A stretch of DNA of 64,000 nucleotides. Source: Caballeronia sp. INDeC2 (GTDB taxonomy: Bacteria > Pseudomonadota > Gammaproteobacteria > Burkholderiales > Burkholderiaceae). Positions within the stretch are counted from its first letter, which is position 1. Every line of letters starts with the position of its first letter. The position numbers and the translations under genes were made by a program. Shown piece after piece: positions 51,323 through 59,794 of the stretch. The notes below the pieces were generated by a model. It was not told where the DNA came from and made no database searches. It saw nothing but the letters and a program-made list of their open reading frames with translations. The stretch lies in assembly GCF_023631325.1 (NCBI RefSeq), contig NZ_JALQDG010000031.1, forward strand, positions 208,906 through 272,905. The letters run 5' to 3'.

Positions 51323-54321
51323 GCCAGAAAGACCGACTCGGCATGGGCGGGCGCATCAATCGCGCGATCCCCGTCACCTTCACGTTCAACGGCAAGACGT
51401 ATCAGGGCTATGAGGGCGACACGCTCGCGTCCGCGTTGCTCGCGAACGGCGAGCGCTTCATCGCGCGTAGCTGGAAGTATCACCGTCCGCGCGGGATCAT
51501 CACCGCGGGCGTGGAAGAACCGAACGCGGTCGTTCAACTCGAAACCGGCGCGTACACGGTGCCGAATGCCCGTGCGACGGAAGTCGAGTTGTATCAGGGT
51601 CTCGTCGCCGCGAGCGTGAACGCGAAGCCGAACATCGAGAACGATCGCATGGCGGTCAATCAGAAGATCGCGCGCTTCATTCCCGCGGGCTTCTACTACA
51701 AGACATTCATGTGGCCGCGCAAGTTGTGGCCGAAGTACGAAGAAGTGATCCGCGACGCGGCGGGTCTCGGCGAAGCGCCCAAGCATCTCGATGCCGATCG
51801 CTACGACAAGTGCTTCGCGCATTGCGACGTGCTCGTGGTCGGCGGCGGCCCGTCGGGTCTCGCGGCGGCGCATGCGGCGGGTTTGTCGGGCGCGCGCGTG
51901 ATTCTCGTCGACGATCAGCGCGAACTCGGCGGCTCGCTGTTGTCGTGCCGCGCGGAGATCGACGGCAAGCCCGCGCTGCAATGGGTGCAGAAGATCGAAG
52001 CCGATCTGCGCAAAATGCCTGACGTGAAGATTCTTTCGCGCAGCACGGCGTTCGGTTATCAGGATCACAACCTCGTCACGATCACGCAGCGTCTGACCGA
52101 ACATCTGCCCGTGTCGCGGCGCAAGGGCACGCGCGAACTGCTGTGGAAAGTGCGCGCGAAACGCGTGGTGCTCGCGACCGGCGCGCACGAGCGTCCGATC
52201 GTGTTCGGCAATAACGATCTGCCGGGCGTGATGCTCGCATCGGCGGTGTCGACGTATCTGCATCGCTATGCGGTGCTGCCGGGCCGCCAGGCCGTCGTCT
52301 TCACCAACAACGACGACGCGTATCAATGCGCGCTCGATCTGAAGGCGGCAGGCGCGGACGTGACCGTCGTCGATCCGCGTCCGGCCGAGTCGAAAGGCAC
52401 GTTGCCCGCGGCGGCGCGACGCTATGGCGTGCGCGTGATGAACAACGCGGTGATCACGGTTGCGCGCGGCAAGCTGCGGGTCGCGTCGGTGGAAGTGGCT
52501 TCGTATGCGAAGGGCGAGGTCGGCCCGAAGCAGACGGAACTGCAATGTGATCTCGTCGCGATGTCGGGCGGCTGGAGCCCGGTGCTTCATCTGTTCGCGC
52601 AATCGGGCGGCAAGGCGCACTGGCACGACGAGAAAGCGTGCTTCGTCCCGGGCAAGGCGATGCAACTGGAAAGCAGCGTCGGCGCATGCGCGGGCGAGTT
52701 CTCGCTGGCGCGCGGCATCCGCTTCGGCGGCGACGCGGGTGCGGAGGCGGCGCGTGCGGCGGGTCATATCGTCGTGAAGCCGAACGCCGTGCAGGTCGCC
52801 GAAATAGTCGAAGCGCCGATGCTGCCGCTGTGGATCGTCGGCAACCGGGACTTGGCGACGCGCGGTCCGAAGCAGTTCGTCGACTTTCAGAACGATGTGT
52901 CCGCGGCCGACATCTATCTCGCGGCGCGCGAAGGCTTCGAATCCGTCGAGCACGTGAAGCGCTATACGGCGATGGGCTTCGGCACGGACCAAGGCAAGCT
53001 CGGCAACATCAACGGCATGGCGATTCTCGCGCAGGCGCTCGGCAAAACGATTCCCGAGACCGGCACGACGACGTTCCGCCCGAACTACACGCCTGTCACG
53101 TTCGGCACGTTCGCGGGCCGCGAACTCGGCGAGTTTCTCGATCCGGTGCGCAAGACCGCGATTCACGAATGGCACGTCGAGAACGGCGCGATGTTCGAGG
53201 ACGTCGGCAACTGGAAGCGTCCCTGGTATTACCCGAAAGCCGGCGAGGACATGCACGCGGCGGTCGCGCGCGAATCGCTCGCGGTGCGTCAGAGCGTCGG
53301 CATTCTCGATGCATCGACGCTCGGCAAGATCGACATTCAGGGCCCCGATTCCGCGAAGCTGCTGAACTGGATGTACACGAATCCGTGGAGCAAGCTCGAA
53401 GTCGGCAAGTGCCGCTACGGCCTGATGCTCGACGAGAACGGCATGATCTTCGACGACGGCGTCACGGTGCGTCTCGGCGAGCAGCATTACATGATGACGA
53501 CGACCACCGGCGGCGCGGCGCGCGTGTTGACGTGGCTCGAACGCTGGCTGCAGACCGAATGGCCCGACATGCGCGTGCGTCTCGCGTCGGTGACGGATCA
53601 TTGGGCGACGTTCGCGGTCGTCGGCCCGAACAGCCGTAAGGTGCTGCAGAAGGTGTGTCACGACATCGACTTCGCCAACGCGTCGTTCCCGTTCATGAGC
53701 TATCGCGATGGCACGGTGGCGGGCGCATCGGCGCGCGTGATGCGCATCAGCTTTTCGGGCGAGCTCGCGTACGAAGTGAACGTGCCCGCCAACGTAGGAC
53801 GCGCGGTGTGGGAAGCGCTCATGCTTGCCGGCGCGGAGTTCGACATCACGCCGTACGGCACGGAAACGATGCACGTGCTGCGCGCGGAGAAGGGCTACAT
53901 CATCGTCGGCCAGGATACGGACGGTTCGATGACGCCTTACGACCTCGGCATGGGCGGGCTCGTCGCGAAGTCGAAGGACTTCATCGGCAAGCGTTCGTTG
54001 ACGCGTTCGGATACGGCGAAGGCGGGGCGCAAGCAGTTCGTCGGACTCTTGACCGATGATCCTTCGTTCGTGCTTCCCGAAGGCGCGCAGATCGTCGCGG
54101 GACCGTTCCAGGGCGATACCGCGCCGATGCTCGGGCACGTCACGTCGAGCTATTACAGCCCTATTTTGAAGCGCTCGATTGCATTGGCCGTCGTGAAGGG
54201 CGGTCTCGAGAAGATCGGCGAATCGGTCATGATTCCGCTCGCGAACGGCAAGCGGGTCAACGCGAAAATCACAAGTTCGGTGTTCTACGACAGCGAAGGA
54301 GCACGTCAGCATGTTGAATGA
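51319..54321 (+). CDS. soxA: Sarcosine oxidase alpha subunit
   Basis: 1000 residues. A ferredoxin-like N-terminal domain (Fer2_4 type; GYEGDTLASALLANGERFIARSWKYHRPRGI) precedes an NAD-binding Rossmann domain (VLVVGGGPSGLAAAHAAGLSGARVILVDD near residue 172) and a C-terminal aminomethyltransferase-like part (about 600-980, ASTLGKIDIQGPDSAKLLNWMYTNPWSKL) that receives the formaldehyde on tetrahydrofolate. It forms with B, D and G the enzyme oxidising sarcosine to glycine, H2O2 and 5,10-methylene-THF. It overlaps soxD and soxG. Confidence 0.97.
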   Translation: MSQKDRLGMGGRINRAIPVTFTFNGKTYQGYEGDTLASALLANGERFIARSWKYHRPRGIITAGVEEPNAVVQLETGAYTVPNARATEVELYQGLVAASVNAKPNIENDRMAVNQKIARFIPAGFYYKTFMWPRKLWPKYEEVIRDAAGLGEAPKHLDADRYDKCFAHCDVLVVGGGPSGLAAAHAAGLSGARVILVDDQRELGGSLLSCRAEIDGKPALQWVQKIEADLRKMPDVKILSRSTAFGYQDHNLVTITQRLTEHLPVSRRKGTRELLWKVRAKRVVLATGAHERPIVFGNNDLPGVMLASAVSTYLHRYAVLPGRQAVVFTNNDDAYQCALDLKAAGADVTVVDPRPAESKGTLPAAARRYGVRVMNNAVITVARGKLRVASVEVASYAKGEVGPKQTELQCDLVAMSGGWSPVLHLFAQSGGKAHWHDEKACFVPGKAMQLESSVGACAGEFSLARGIRFGGDAGAEAARAAGHIVVKPNAVQVAEIVEAPMLPLWIVGNRDLATRGPKQFVDFQNDVSAADIYLAAREGFESVEHVKRYTAMGFGTDQGKLGNINGMAILAQALGKTIPETGTTTFRPNYTPVTFGTFAGRELGEFLDPVRKTAIHEWHVENGAMFEDVGNWKRPWYYPKAGEDMHAAVARESLAVRQSVGILDASTLGKIDIQGPDSAKLLNWMYTNPWSKLEVGKCRYGLMLDENGMIFDDGVTVRLGEQHYMMTTTTGGAARVLTWLERWLQTEWPDMRVRLASVTDHWATFAVVGPNSRKVLQKVCHDIDFANASFPFMSYRDGTVAGASARVMRISFSGELAYEVNVPANVGRAVWEALMLAGAEFDITPYGTETMHVLRAEKGYIIVGQDTDGSMTPYDLGMGGLVAKSKDFIGKRSLTRSDTAKAGRKQFVGLLTDDPSFVLPEGAQIVAGPFQGDTAPMLGHVTSSYYSPILKRSIALAVVKGGLEKIGESVMIPLANGKRVNAKITSSVFYDSEGARQHVE

Positions 54322-54973
54322 GATCAAAGGTTCCTCGACGGTCGTCGATCGCGCCGTCAGCGGACAGGGCTTGAGTGGCACGTGGCAGGAGTCCCCGCTC
54401 GTCGGCGCCGATGCGTTGATTAAGTCGCATCAGAGCGGCTCGCCGAAAAAGTTTCGTCTGACGGAGCGGCCGTTCCTCGAACTCGTGAACGTGCGCGGCG
54501 ACACGCGCGATCCGGCCTTCGTCAAGGCGGTGCAGAACGTGATCGGCTGCACGCCGCCCGAGAAGGCGAACACCATCGCGCGCGGCAACGGCTACACGAT
54601 GCTGTGGCTCGGCCCCGATGAATGGCTCGTGCATTCGGATACGGCGCACGACGCATCGCGTCCCGCGCCGCTCGAAGCGAAACTGCGCGAGGCGTTCGTC
54701 GGCCAGTTTTCGGCGGCGGTGGATATCGGCAGCGGTTATACGGTGCTCGACATCGATGGCCCGAAGACGCGCGAGGTGCTTTCGCGCGGCTGCCCGCTCG
54801 ATCTGCATCCGAAGGTCTTCGGCGAAGGACAGTGCGCGCAGAGCCATTATTTCAAGGCTTCGCTGACGCTCGTGCCGCTCGGCGGCGATCGCTTCGAGAT
54901 CATCGTGCGCCGCAGTTTCGCTGACTACTTCGTGAAGATCATGCTCGACGCCGCCGAGCCGCTGCTTTCATGA
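54311..54973 (+). CDS. soxG: Sarcosine oxidase gamma subunit
   Basis: 220 residues of the gamma subunit family (GCV_T-like fold). Marks: FRLTERPFLELVNVRGD, PPEKANTIARGNGYTMLWLGPDEWLV, FSAAVDIGSGYTVLDIDGPKTREVLSRGCPLDLHPKVFGEGQCAQSHYFKASLTL. It completes the heterotetramer. The start overlaps the soxA end by 11 bases, and its end overlaps the folB-like start (ATGA). Confidence 0.95.
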   Translation: MLNEIKGSSTVVDRAVSGQGLSGTWQESPLVGADALIKSHQSGSPKKFRLTERPFLELVNVRGDTRDPAFVKAVQNVIGCTPPEKANTIARGNGYTMLWLGPDEWLVHSDTAHDASRPAPLEAKLREAFVGQFSAAVDIGSGYTVLDIDGPKTREVLSRGCPLDLHPKVFGEGQCAQSHYFKASLTLVPLGGDRFEIIVRRSFADYFVKIMLDAAEPLLS

Positions 54974-55407
54974 AGCCGTTCGAGCCGCTCGAAGCAGGGG
55001 GACGGGGCTGGCGCGTGGTCGTCGATGAATTGATCGTGGAAACGCGCGTCGGCCTGTACGAGCACGAGTACCAAGGGCCGCAACCCGTGTGCATTGATGC
55101 GAGCCTGCGCTATCGCGGGATGCCGCATGAATCGGACGATGGTCTGATCGATTACGAAGCGTGGTGCGATCGCGTGAGTGCGTTTCTCGAAGCGAAGGCG
55201 CACACGCGTCTGCTCGAAACGCTTGCGGTCGAGATCGCCGCGCTTTCGTTCGAGGAATGGCCCGCGCTCGATGCGCTCACGCTCACGCTGCACAAGCCGA
55301 AGATTCGCGAAGGCACGAGGCGGCTCGGTCTGGAACTCGACTGGCGGCGCGCGGATTTCGATGCGTGGCGATTGAACGTCGACACGCAACGCGCGTTCGT
55401 GCGATGA
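54970..55407 (+). CDS. FolB-like (dihydroneopterin aldolase family) protein in the sox operon
   Basis: 145 residues of the FolB/T-fold family: WRVVVDELIVETRVGLYEHEYQGPQPVCIDASLRYRG is the normal N-terminal strand pair, with the pterin-site Glu likely in LLETLAVEIAALSFEEW. A second folB besides the housekeeping copy would serve folate supply for the one-carbon-accepting sarcosine oxidase, since formaldehyde units must load onto tetrahydrofolate. The gene is translationally coupled to soxG at its start and to the small gene at its end, so it clearly belongs to the operon. It may instead have another T-fold activity. Confidence 0.85.
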   Translation: MKPFEPLEAGGRGWRVVVDELIVETRVGLYEHEYQGPQPVCIDASLRYRGMPHESDDGLIDYEAWCDRVSAFLEAKAHTRLLETLAVEIAALSFEEWPALDALTLTLHKPKIREGTRRLGLELDWRRADFDAWRLNVDTQRAFVR

Positions 55408-55667
55408 ACGCGTCGCGCGATGCCGCCGCGCGATTGTCCGAGCGTGCGTTCAAGAAGCACGACGCGGATGCCGCGCTTGCGTTGCTCGATCGGAGTATTG
55501 CGTTGAAGCATCGGCGGATCGCGTTGATTCGATATCTGCATGCGCAGTATCTCGATGCGCCGCTCGAGGCGCGGCATCATGAGTACGTGAAGGGGGTTGC
55601 CACGCGGATGAGCGCGGAAGCGTTGATGCAGGTCGCGGCGGCGGCGCGTGCGCGGTTCGATGCGTGA
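55404..55667 (+). CDS. 87-residue protein of unknown function, end of the sox operon
   Basis: ATG at 55404 overlaps the folB-like stop codon (ATGA), so translation is coupled. The protein is helical: ARLSERAFKKHDADAALALLDRSIALKH followed by RRIALIRYLHAQYLDAPLEARHHEYVKGVATRM and an Ala-rich tail. It carries several His and Arg residues and no signal peptide. No family recognised. Its place after soxG and folB, and its end 48 bases before a strong terminator, make it the last gene of the operon. Confidence 0.7.
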   Translation: MNASRDAAARLSERAFKKHDADAALALLDRSIALKHRRIALIRYLHAQYLDAPLEARHHEYVKGVATRMSAEALMQVAAAARARFDA

Positions 55668-55715
55668 GGTGCGTTGGAAAGCGGATTTCGAAGGGGTATG
55701 AGGTAGGGCGATTTG

Positions 55716-55740
55716 AAGGCCGCTTGCGCGGCCTTTTTTT
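55716..55740. terminator. Strong terminator between the sox operon and betA
   Basis: AAGGCCGC (55716-55723) and GCGGCCTT (55728-55735) pair around TTGC, followed by more T's to 55740 (seven in a row). It closes the sdaA-sox operon. It also lies directly behind the convergent betA gene. Confidence 0.92.
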
Positions 55741-55743
55741 GGT

Positions 55744-57462
55744 TCAGCCCTTCACATCTCCGAGCTCCTTCCTGGCGGGCTCCGCAGACTCTCTGCGCAC
55801 CCGCGCCCTTTTCCCGTTCGCCACGAAATACGGCGTCGCCACCCGCGCCAACGCTTCCCTTCTCCGAACCCGATCCGCGATCTTCTCCGCCAACATGATC
55901 GTCGGCGCATTGAGATTTCCCGTCGTGATCTGCGGCATGATCGAAGCATCGACGACGCGCAGTCCTTCCATCCCGTGCACGCGTCCTTCACCATCGACGA
56001 CAGCCATATCGTCGTATCCCATCTTGCACGAACACGAAGGGTGATAAGCGGTCTCCGCTTTCGCTCTCACGAACGCATCGAGTTCCGCATCGCTTTGCAG
56101 ATCATCGGAAGGATGAAGCTCGCGCCCCCGATACCGCGCGAGCGCAGGCTGACGCATGATCTCGCGCGTGATACGAATTGCATCGCGGAACTCGCGCCAG
56201 TCGAGCGGATCGGCCATGTAGTTGAAAAGAATGCCCGGATGCGCATGCGGATCGCGTGACTTGAGCTTCACGCGCCCGCGGCTCGGCGAGCGCATCGATC
56301 CGACATGCGCCTGGAAACCATGCATCTTGATCGGGTTCGATCCGTTGTAGTTGATCGCCACCGGCAGAAAGTGATACTGGATGTTCGGCCAAGGATCATC
56401 GTCGCGTGTGCGGATGAAGCCGCCCGCTTCGAACTGATTGCTCGCGCCGATGCCCGTGCCGTTCAGCATCCACTCGAGGCCGATCGCCGGCTGATTCCAC
56501 CACTGCAACGCCGGATACAAGGACACAGGCTCCTTGCATTCGTATTGCATGTACATCTCCAGGTGATCCTGCAAGTTCTCACCGACACCCGGCAGATCGT
56601 GCACCACCGGAATCTCCAGTTCCTTCAGCCAGTCCGATCGCCCCACACCCGAACGCTGCAACAACTGCGGCGAAGCAATCGCGCCGCCGCACACGAGCAC
56701 CTCGCGCCGTACGTGCGCCGTGACACGCTGCCCGCCATGCAGATACGCGACGCCAATCGCACGCTTGCCCGAGAACAGCACGCGGTCAGTCGTTGCATGC
56801 GTAACGATCGTGAGATTCTCGCGATGCTTCGCGCGATCCAGATACCCGCGCGCCGTGCTCGCTCGCCGTCCGTTCGCGGTCACCGTGCGATCCATGGGGC
56901 CGAAACCTTCTTGCTGATAACCGTTCAGATCCTCGGTGCGCGGATAACCCGCCTGCACGCCGGCCTCGACCATCGCGGCGAAAAGCGGATTGTTGCCGGG
57001 CTTGCTCGTCGTCACATGCACGGGGCCATCGCCGCCGTGATACGCATTCGGTCCGATATCGCGCGTCTCGGCGCGGCGGAAATACGGCAGGCAGTCGAGA
57101 TAACTCCAGTTCTCGAGACCGGGCATCGACGCCCATTTATCGTAATCGAGCGCATTGCCGCGGATATAGCACATGCCGTTGATGAGCGACGATCCGCCCA
57201 GCCCCTTGCCACGCCCGCACTCCATGCGTCGATTGTTCATATGCGGCTCGGGCTCGGTTTCATACGCCCAGTTATAGCGCCGCCCCTGAAGCGGATACGC
57301 CAGCGCCGCGGGCATTTGCGTGCGAAAGTCGAAGCGATAGTCCGGCCCGCCCGCTTCGAGCAGCAGCACGCTCACGTCCTCCTCTTCGGTGAGACGCGAC
57401 GCGAGCACGTTGCCCGCCGATCCCGCGCCGACGATGATGTAGTCGTATTCGTTCGCGTTCAT
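55744..57462 (-). CDS. betA: Choline dehydrogenase
   Basis: 572 residues of the GMC oxidoreductase family, membrane-associated flavoprotein oxidising choline to betaine aldehyde and further. FAD motif YDYIIVGAGSAGNVLASRLTEE (about 5-26), GMC signature GRGKGLGGSSLINGMCYIRGNALDYDKWA (about 84-112), and the C-terminal catalytic His in ETAYHPSCSCKMG with the second active-site residue in STGNLNAPTI-like GNLNAPTIMLAEKIAD. It lies 12 bases behind betB in a betIBA operon, the standard order in this group. Confidence 0.95.
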   Translation of the reverse strand: MNANEYDYIIVGAGSAGNVLASRLTEEEDVSVLLLEAGGPDYRFDFRTQMPAALAYPLQGRRYNWAYETEPEPHMNNRRMECGRGKGLGGSSLINGMCYIRGNALDYDKWASMPGLENWSYLDCLPYFRRAETRDIGPNAYHGGDGPVHVTTSKPGNNPLFAAMVEAGVQAGYPRTEDLNGYQQEGFGPMDRTVTANGRRASTARGYLDRAKHRENLTIVTHATTDRVLFSGKRAIGVAYLHGGQRVTAHVRREVLVCGGAIASPQLLQRSGVGRSDWLKELEIPVVHDLPGVGENLQDHLEMYMQYECKEPVSLYPALQWWNQPAIGLEWMLNGTGIGASNQFEAGGFIRTRDDDPWPNIQYHFLPVAINYNGSNPIKMHGFQAHVGSMRSPSRGRVKLKSRDPHAHPGILFNYMADPLDWREFRDAIRITREIMRQPALARYRGRELHPSDDLQSDAELDAFVRAKAETAYHPSCSCKMGYDDMAVVDGEGRVHGMEGLRVVDASIMPQITTGNLNAPTIMLAEKIADRVRRREALARVATPYFVANGKRARVRRESAEPARKELGDVKG

Positions 57463-57474
57463 CGCACATGCTCC

Positions 57475-58944
57475 TTAAAACAAGGGCTGGTAAGGACCGA
57501 GCTCGACCTGCACGGACTTGATGCGCGTATAGGCATGCAACGTGACGATGCCGTTCTCGCGTCCGATGCCCGATTGCTTGTAGCCGCCCACGGGCATTTC
57601 CGCCGGGGATTCGCCCCACGTATTGATCCAGCAAATGCCCGCTTGAAGACGATGAATCACGCGATGCGCCCGCGACAGATTCTCCGTCACGACACCGGCC
57701 GCAAGACCATAGTCGGTATCGTTGGCGCGCGCGATGACTTCGTCTTCGTCATCGAACGCAAGAATGCTCATCACGGGGCCGAAGATTTCCTCGCGCACGA
57801 TACGCATGTCGTCGTGACAATCCGCGAACACGGTCGGCTCGACATACTGGCCGCGAGCGAAGATGCCATCGGTCATGCGCGCACCGCCCGCCACGAGCCG
57901 CGCACCATCGCGCTTGCCGCTCTCGATGAAGCCGAGCACCTTCTGCAATTGCGCCGCGCTTACGAGCGGCCCGAAGTTGGTGCTCGGATCATCGGGTGCG
58001 CCGATGCACATGCGCTTCACACGCGCGAGAACCAGCGCTTCGAATTCGTCGATGACACCGCGCGCCACGAACACGCGCGTGCCGTTCGTGCACACCTGTC
58101 CCGAGCTGAAGAAGTTCGCGCTCATCGCGATATCGGCGGCGCGTTCGAGATTCGCATCGTCGAAAACGATGAGCGGCGACTTGCCGCCCAACTCCATCGT
58201 CACTTCCTTGAGCGTCGAGCCGCCCGCGCGCGCCATCACCTTCTTGCCCGTTTCGACGCCGCCCGTGAACGAAATCTTGTCGATGCCGGCATGTTCGGCG
58301 AGCATCGCGCCGACGCGGCCATCGCCCTGCACGACGTTGAAGACGCCCGCGGGCACGCCCGCTTCGCTATAGATTTCGGCGAGCTTCAACGCGGTCAACG
58401 GCGTGACTTCGCTCGGCTTGAAGATCATCGCGTTGCCGGCAGCGAGCGCGGGCGCGGACTTCCAGCATGCGATCTGGATCGGGTAATTCCATGCGCCGAT
58501 GCCCGCGCACATGCCGAGCGGTTCGCGCCGCGTATAGACGAACGACGAGTCGCGCAGCGGAATCTGCTCGCCTTCGATGGCCGTTGCCAGTCCCGCGTAG
58601 TACTCGATGACATCCGCGCCCGTGACGATATCGACGGCGCGCGTCTCGGCGATCGGCTTGCCGGTATCGCGCGTCTCGATCGCGGCGAGTTCGTCGTTGC
58701 GCGCGCGAAGCAGATCGACCGCGCGGCGCAGGATGCGCGAGCGCTGCATCGCGGTCATCGCGGCCCATTCGCGCTGGCCATCGCGCGCCGATCGCACCGC
58801 GCGATCGATATCCGCCTGCGATGCCTGCTGCACGCGCGCGAGTGTTTCGCCCGTCGCGGGATCGAGCGTGTCGAAGGTTTCGCCGCTCGTCGCATCGACG
58901 TAATCACCGCCGATATAAAGCCGTTGCTCTCCGAATGCGGACAT
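57475..58944 (-). CDS. betB: Betaine aldehyde dehydrogenase
   Basis: 489 residues, the usual BetB length. Catalytic Cys in FFSSGQVCTNGTRVFV (near residue 286), general-base Glu in VTMELGGKSPLIVFDD (near residue 252), and WNYPIQIACWKSAPALAAGNAMIFKPSE as the NAD-binding loop. It converts betaine aldehyde to glycine betaine. The ATG at 58942-58944 follows GGAGCG; a longer reading adds five residues. It lies 25 bases after betI. Confidence 0.95.
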   Translation of the reverse strand: MSAFGEQRLYIGGDYVDATSGETFDTLDPATGETLARVQQASQADIDRAVRSARDGQREWAAMTAMQRSRILRRAVDLLRARNDELAAIETRDTGKPIAETRAVDIVTGADVIEYYAGLATAIEGEQIPLRDSSFVYTRREPLGMCAGIGAWNYPIQIACWKSAPALAAGNAMIFKPSEVTPLTALKLAEIYSEAGVPAGVFNVVQGDGRVGAMLAEHAGIDKISFTGGVETGKKVMARAGGSTLKEVTMELGGKSPLIVFDDANLERAADIAMSANFFSSGQVCTNGTRVFVARGVIDEFEALVLARVKRMCIGAPDDPSTNFGPLVSAAQLQKVLGFIESGKRDGARLVAGGARMTDGIFARGQYVEPTVFADCHDDMRIVREEIFGPVMSILAFDDEDEVIARANDTDYGLAAGVVTENLSRAHRVIHRLQAGICWINTWGESPAEMPVGGYKQSGIGRENGIVTLHAYTRIKSVQVELGPYQPLF

Positions 58945-58969
58945 GTCGCGCTCCTTCAAAAGTGATGGC

Positions 58970-59557
58970 TCAACCGCGCGCTTCCAGCACGAGGTCGATG
59001 TAGTCGTAGGCGAGCCGCAGCGCGCCCTTCGTATCGAACGGTTCGCCGGCGAGCGCGCCGCGCAGCCACAGGCCGTCGATCAGCGCGGCGAGGCCGCTCG
59101 CGGCGCGGCGCGCGGCCGGCTTCGTCAATGCGCGCGCGAAATCCGCGCATAGATTGGAATGCAGACGCCGCGTGTTCACGCGCTGCAGCCGCCGCAACTC
59201 CGGCTTGTGCATGCTTTCCGACCAGAACGCGAGCCACGTTTTCATGACCGGACCGTTGACTTGTTCGACGTCGAAGTTCGCCGCGACGACCGCGCGCAGC
59301 TTCGAGCGGGGATCGGGCTTCGCGGCCTTGCGCCGGCGCGACGTGCCTTGCCACAGCGAGCGCAGCACATGACGCATCGTGGCTTCGAGCAGGCCGTCCT
59401 TGTCGCCGAAATAGTGACTGACGATGCCCGTCGACGTGCTCGCGCGCTGCGCGACCGACGCGAGCGTCGCGCCCGCGAGCCCCGACTGGTCGATGGTGTG
59501 CAACGTGGCGTCGATGAGTTGCGCGCGGCGGATCTCGCGCATTCCGAGCTTGGGCAT
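58970..59557 (-). CDS. betI: TetR-family choline-responsive repressor BetI
   Basis: 195 residues. The N-terminal HTH is MPKLGMREIRRAQLIDATLHTIDQSGLAGATLASVAQRASTSTGIVSHYFGDKDGLLEATMRHVLR, the standard BetI start. The C-terminal ligand domain includes FWSESMHKPELRRLQRVNTRRLHSNL and ends LRLAYDYIDLVLEARG. BetI represses betIBA until choline binds. It is first in betIBA, divergent from the formaldehyde dehydrogenase gene, and a BetI-like operator lies 45 bases upstream of its start. Confidence 0.95.
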   Translation of the reverse strand: MPKLGMREIRRAQLIDATLHTIDQSGLAGATLASVAQRASTSTGIVSHYFGDKDGLLEATMRHVLRSLWQGTSRRRKAAKPDPRSKLRAVVAANFDVEQVNGPVMKTWLAFWSESMHKPELRRLQRVNTRRLHSNLCADFARALTKPAARRAASGLAALIDGLWLRGALAGEPFDTKGALRLAYDYIDLVLEARG

Positions 59558-59601
59558 GGCGGTTCAGTAACAGACGAATTGCGCCGATACTAGGTTTTTT
59601 A

Positions 59602-59621
59602 TTTTGAACGGTCAATCAATA
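59602..59621. promoter_or_regulatory. BetI operator
   Basis: TTTTGAACGGTCAATCAATA, read on the opposite strand TATTGATTGACCGTTCAAAA, matches the BetI box as I remember it (TTGATTGGACGTTCAATA type) in all but two or three bases. The core TTGA-ACGG-TCAA (59604-59615) is symmetric. It lies 45 bases before betI. Confidence 0.75.
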
Positions 59622-59794
59622 AAAACCGGGTCGAAAGCATTTCGGGACGTGATGTCGGTTTCAGTCAAACGCGCGTCGCATTGAGTGACAGTCGCGGCTT
59701 CGCGAGAGCGCTACCCTCGTTTCACGGGCGCGATGAGCCAAAGGAGTGCGGCGGACTCGTCGCGCGTGCCGTCCACGAAACATGGAGACGATCA

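Noticed and set aside
51250..54381. Very long open frame (about 1040 codons) opposite soxA, and similar ones opposite other genes (about 684-2384, 21511-23331, 56305-58965)
   Set aside because: Mirror frames of high-GC genes. The products are Arg/Ala/His-rich with no domain, while the opposite strand carries a clear enzyme.
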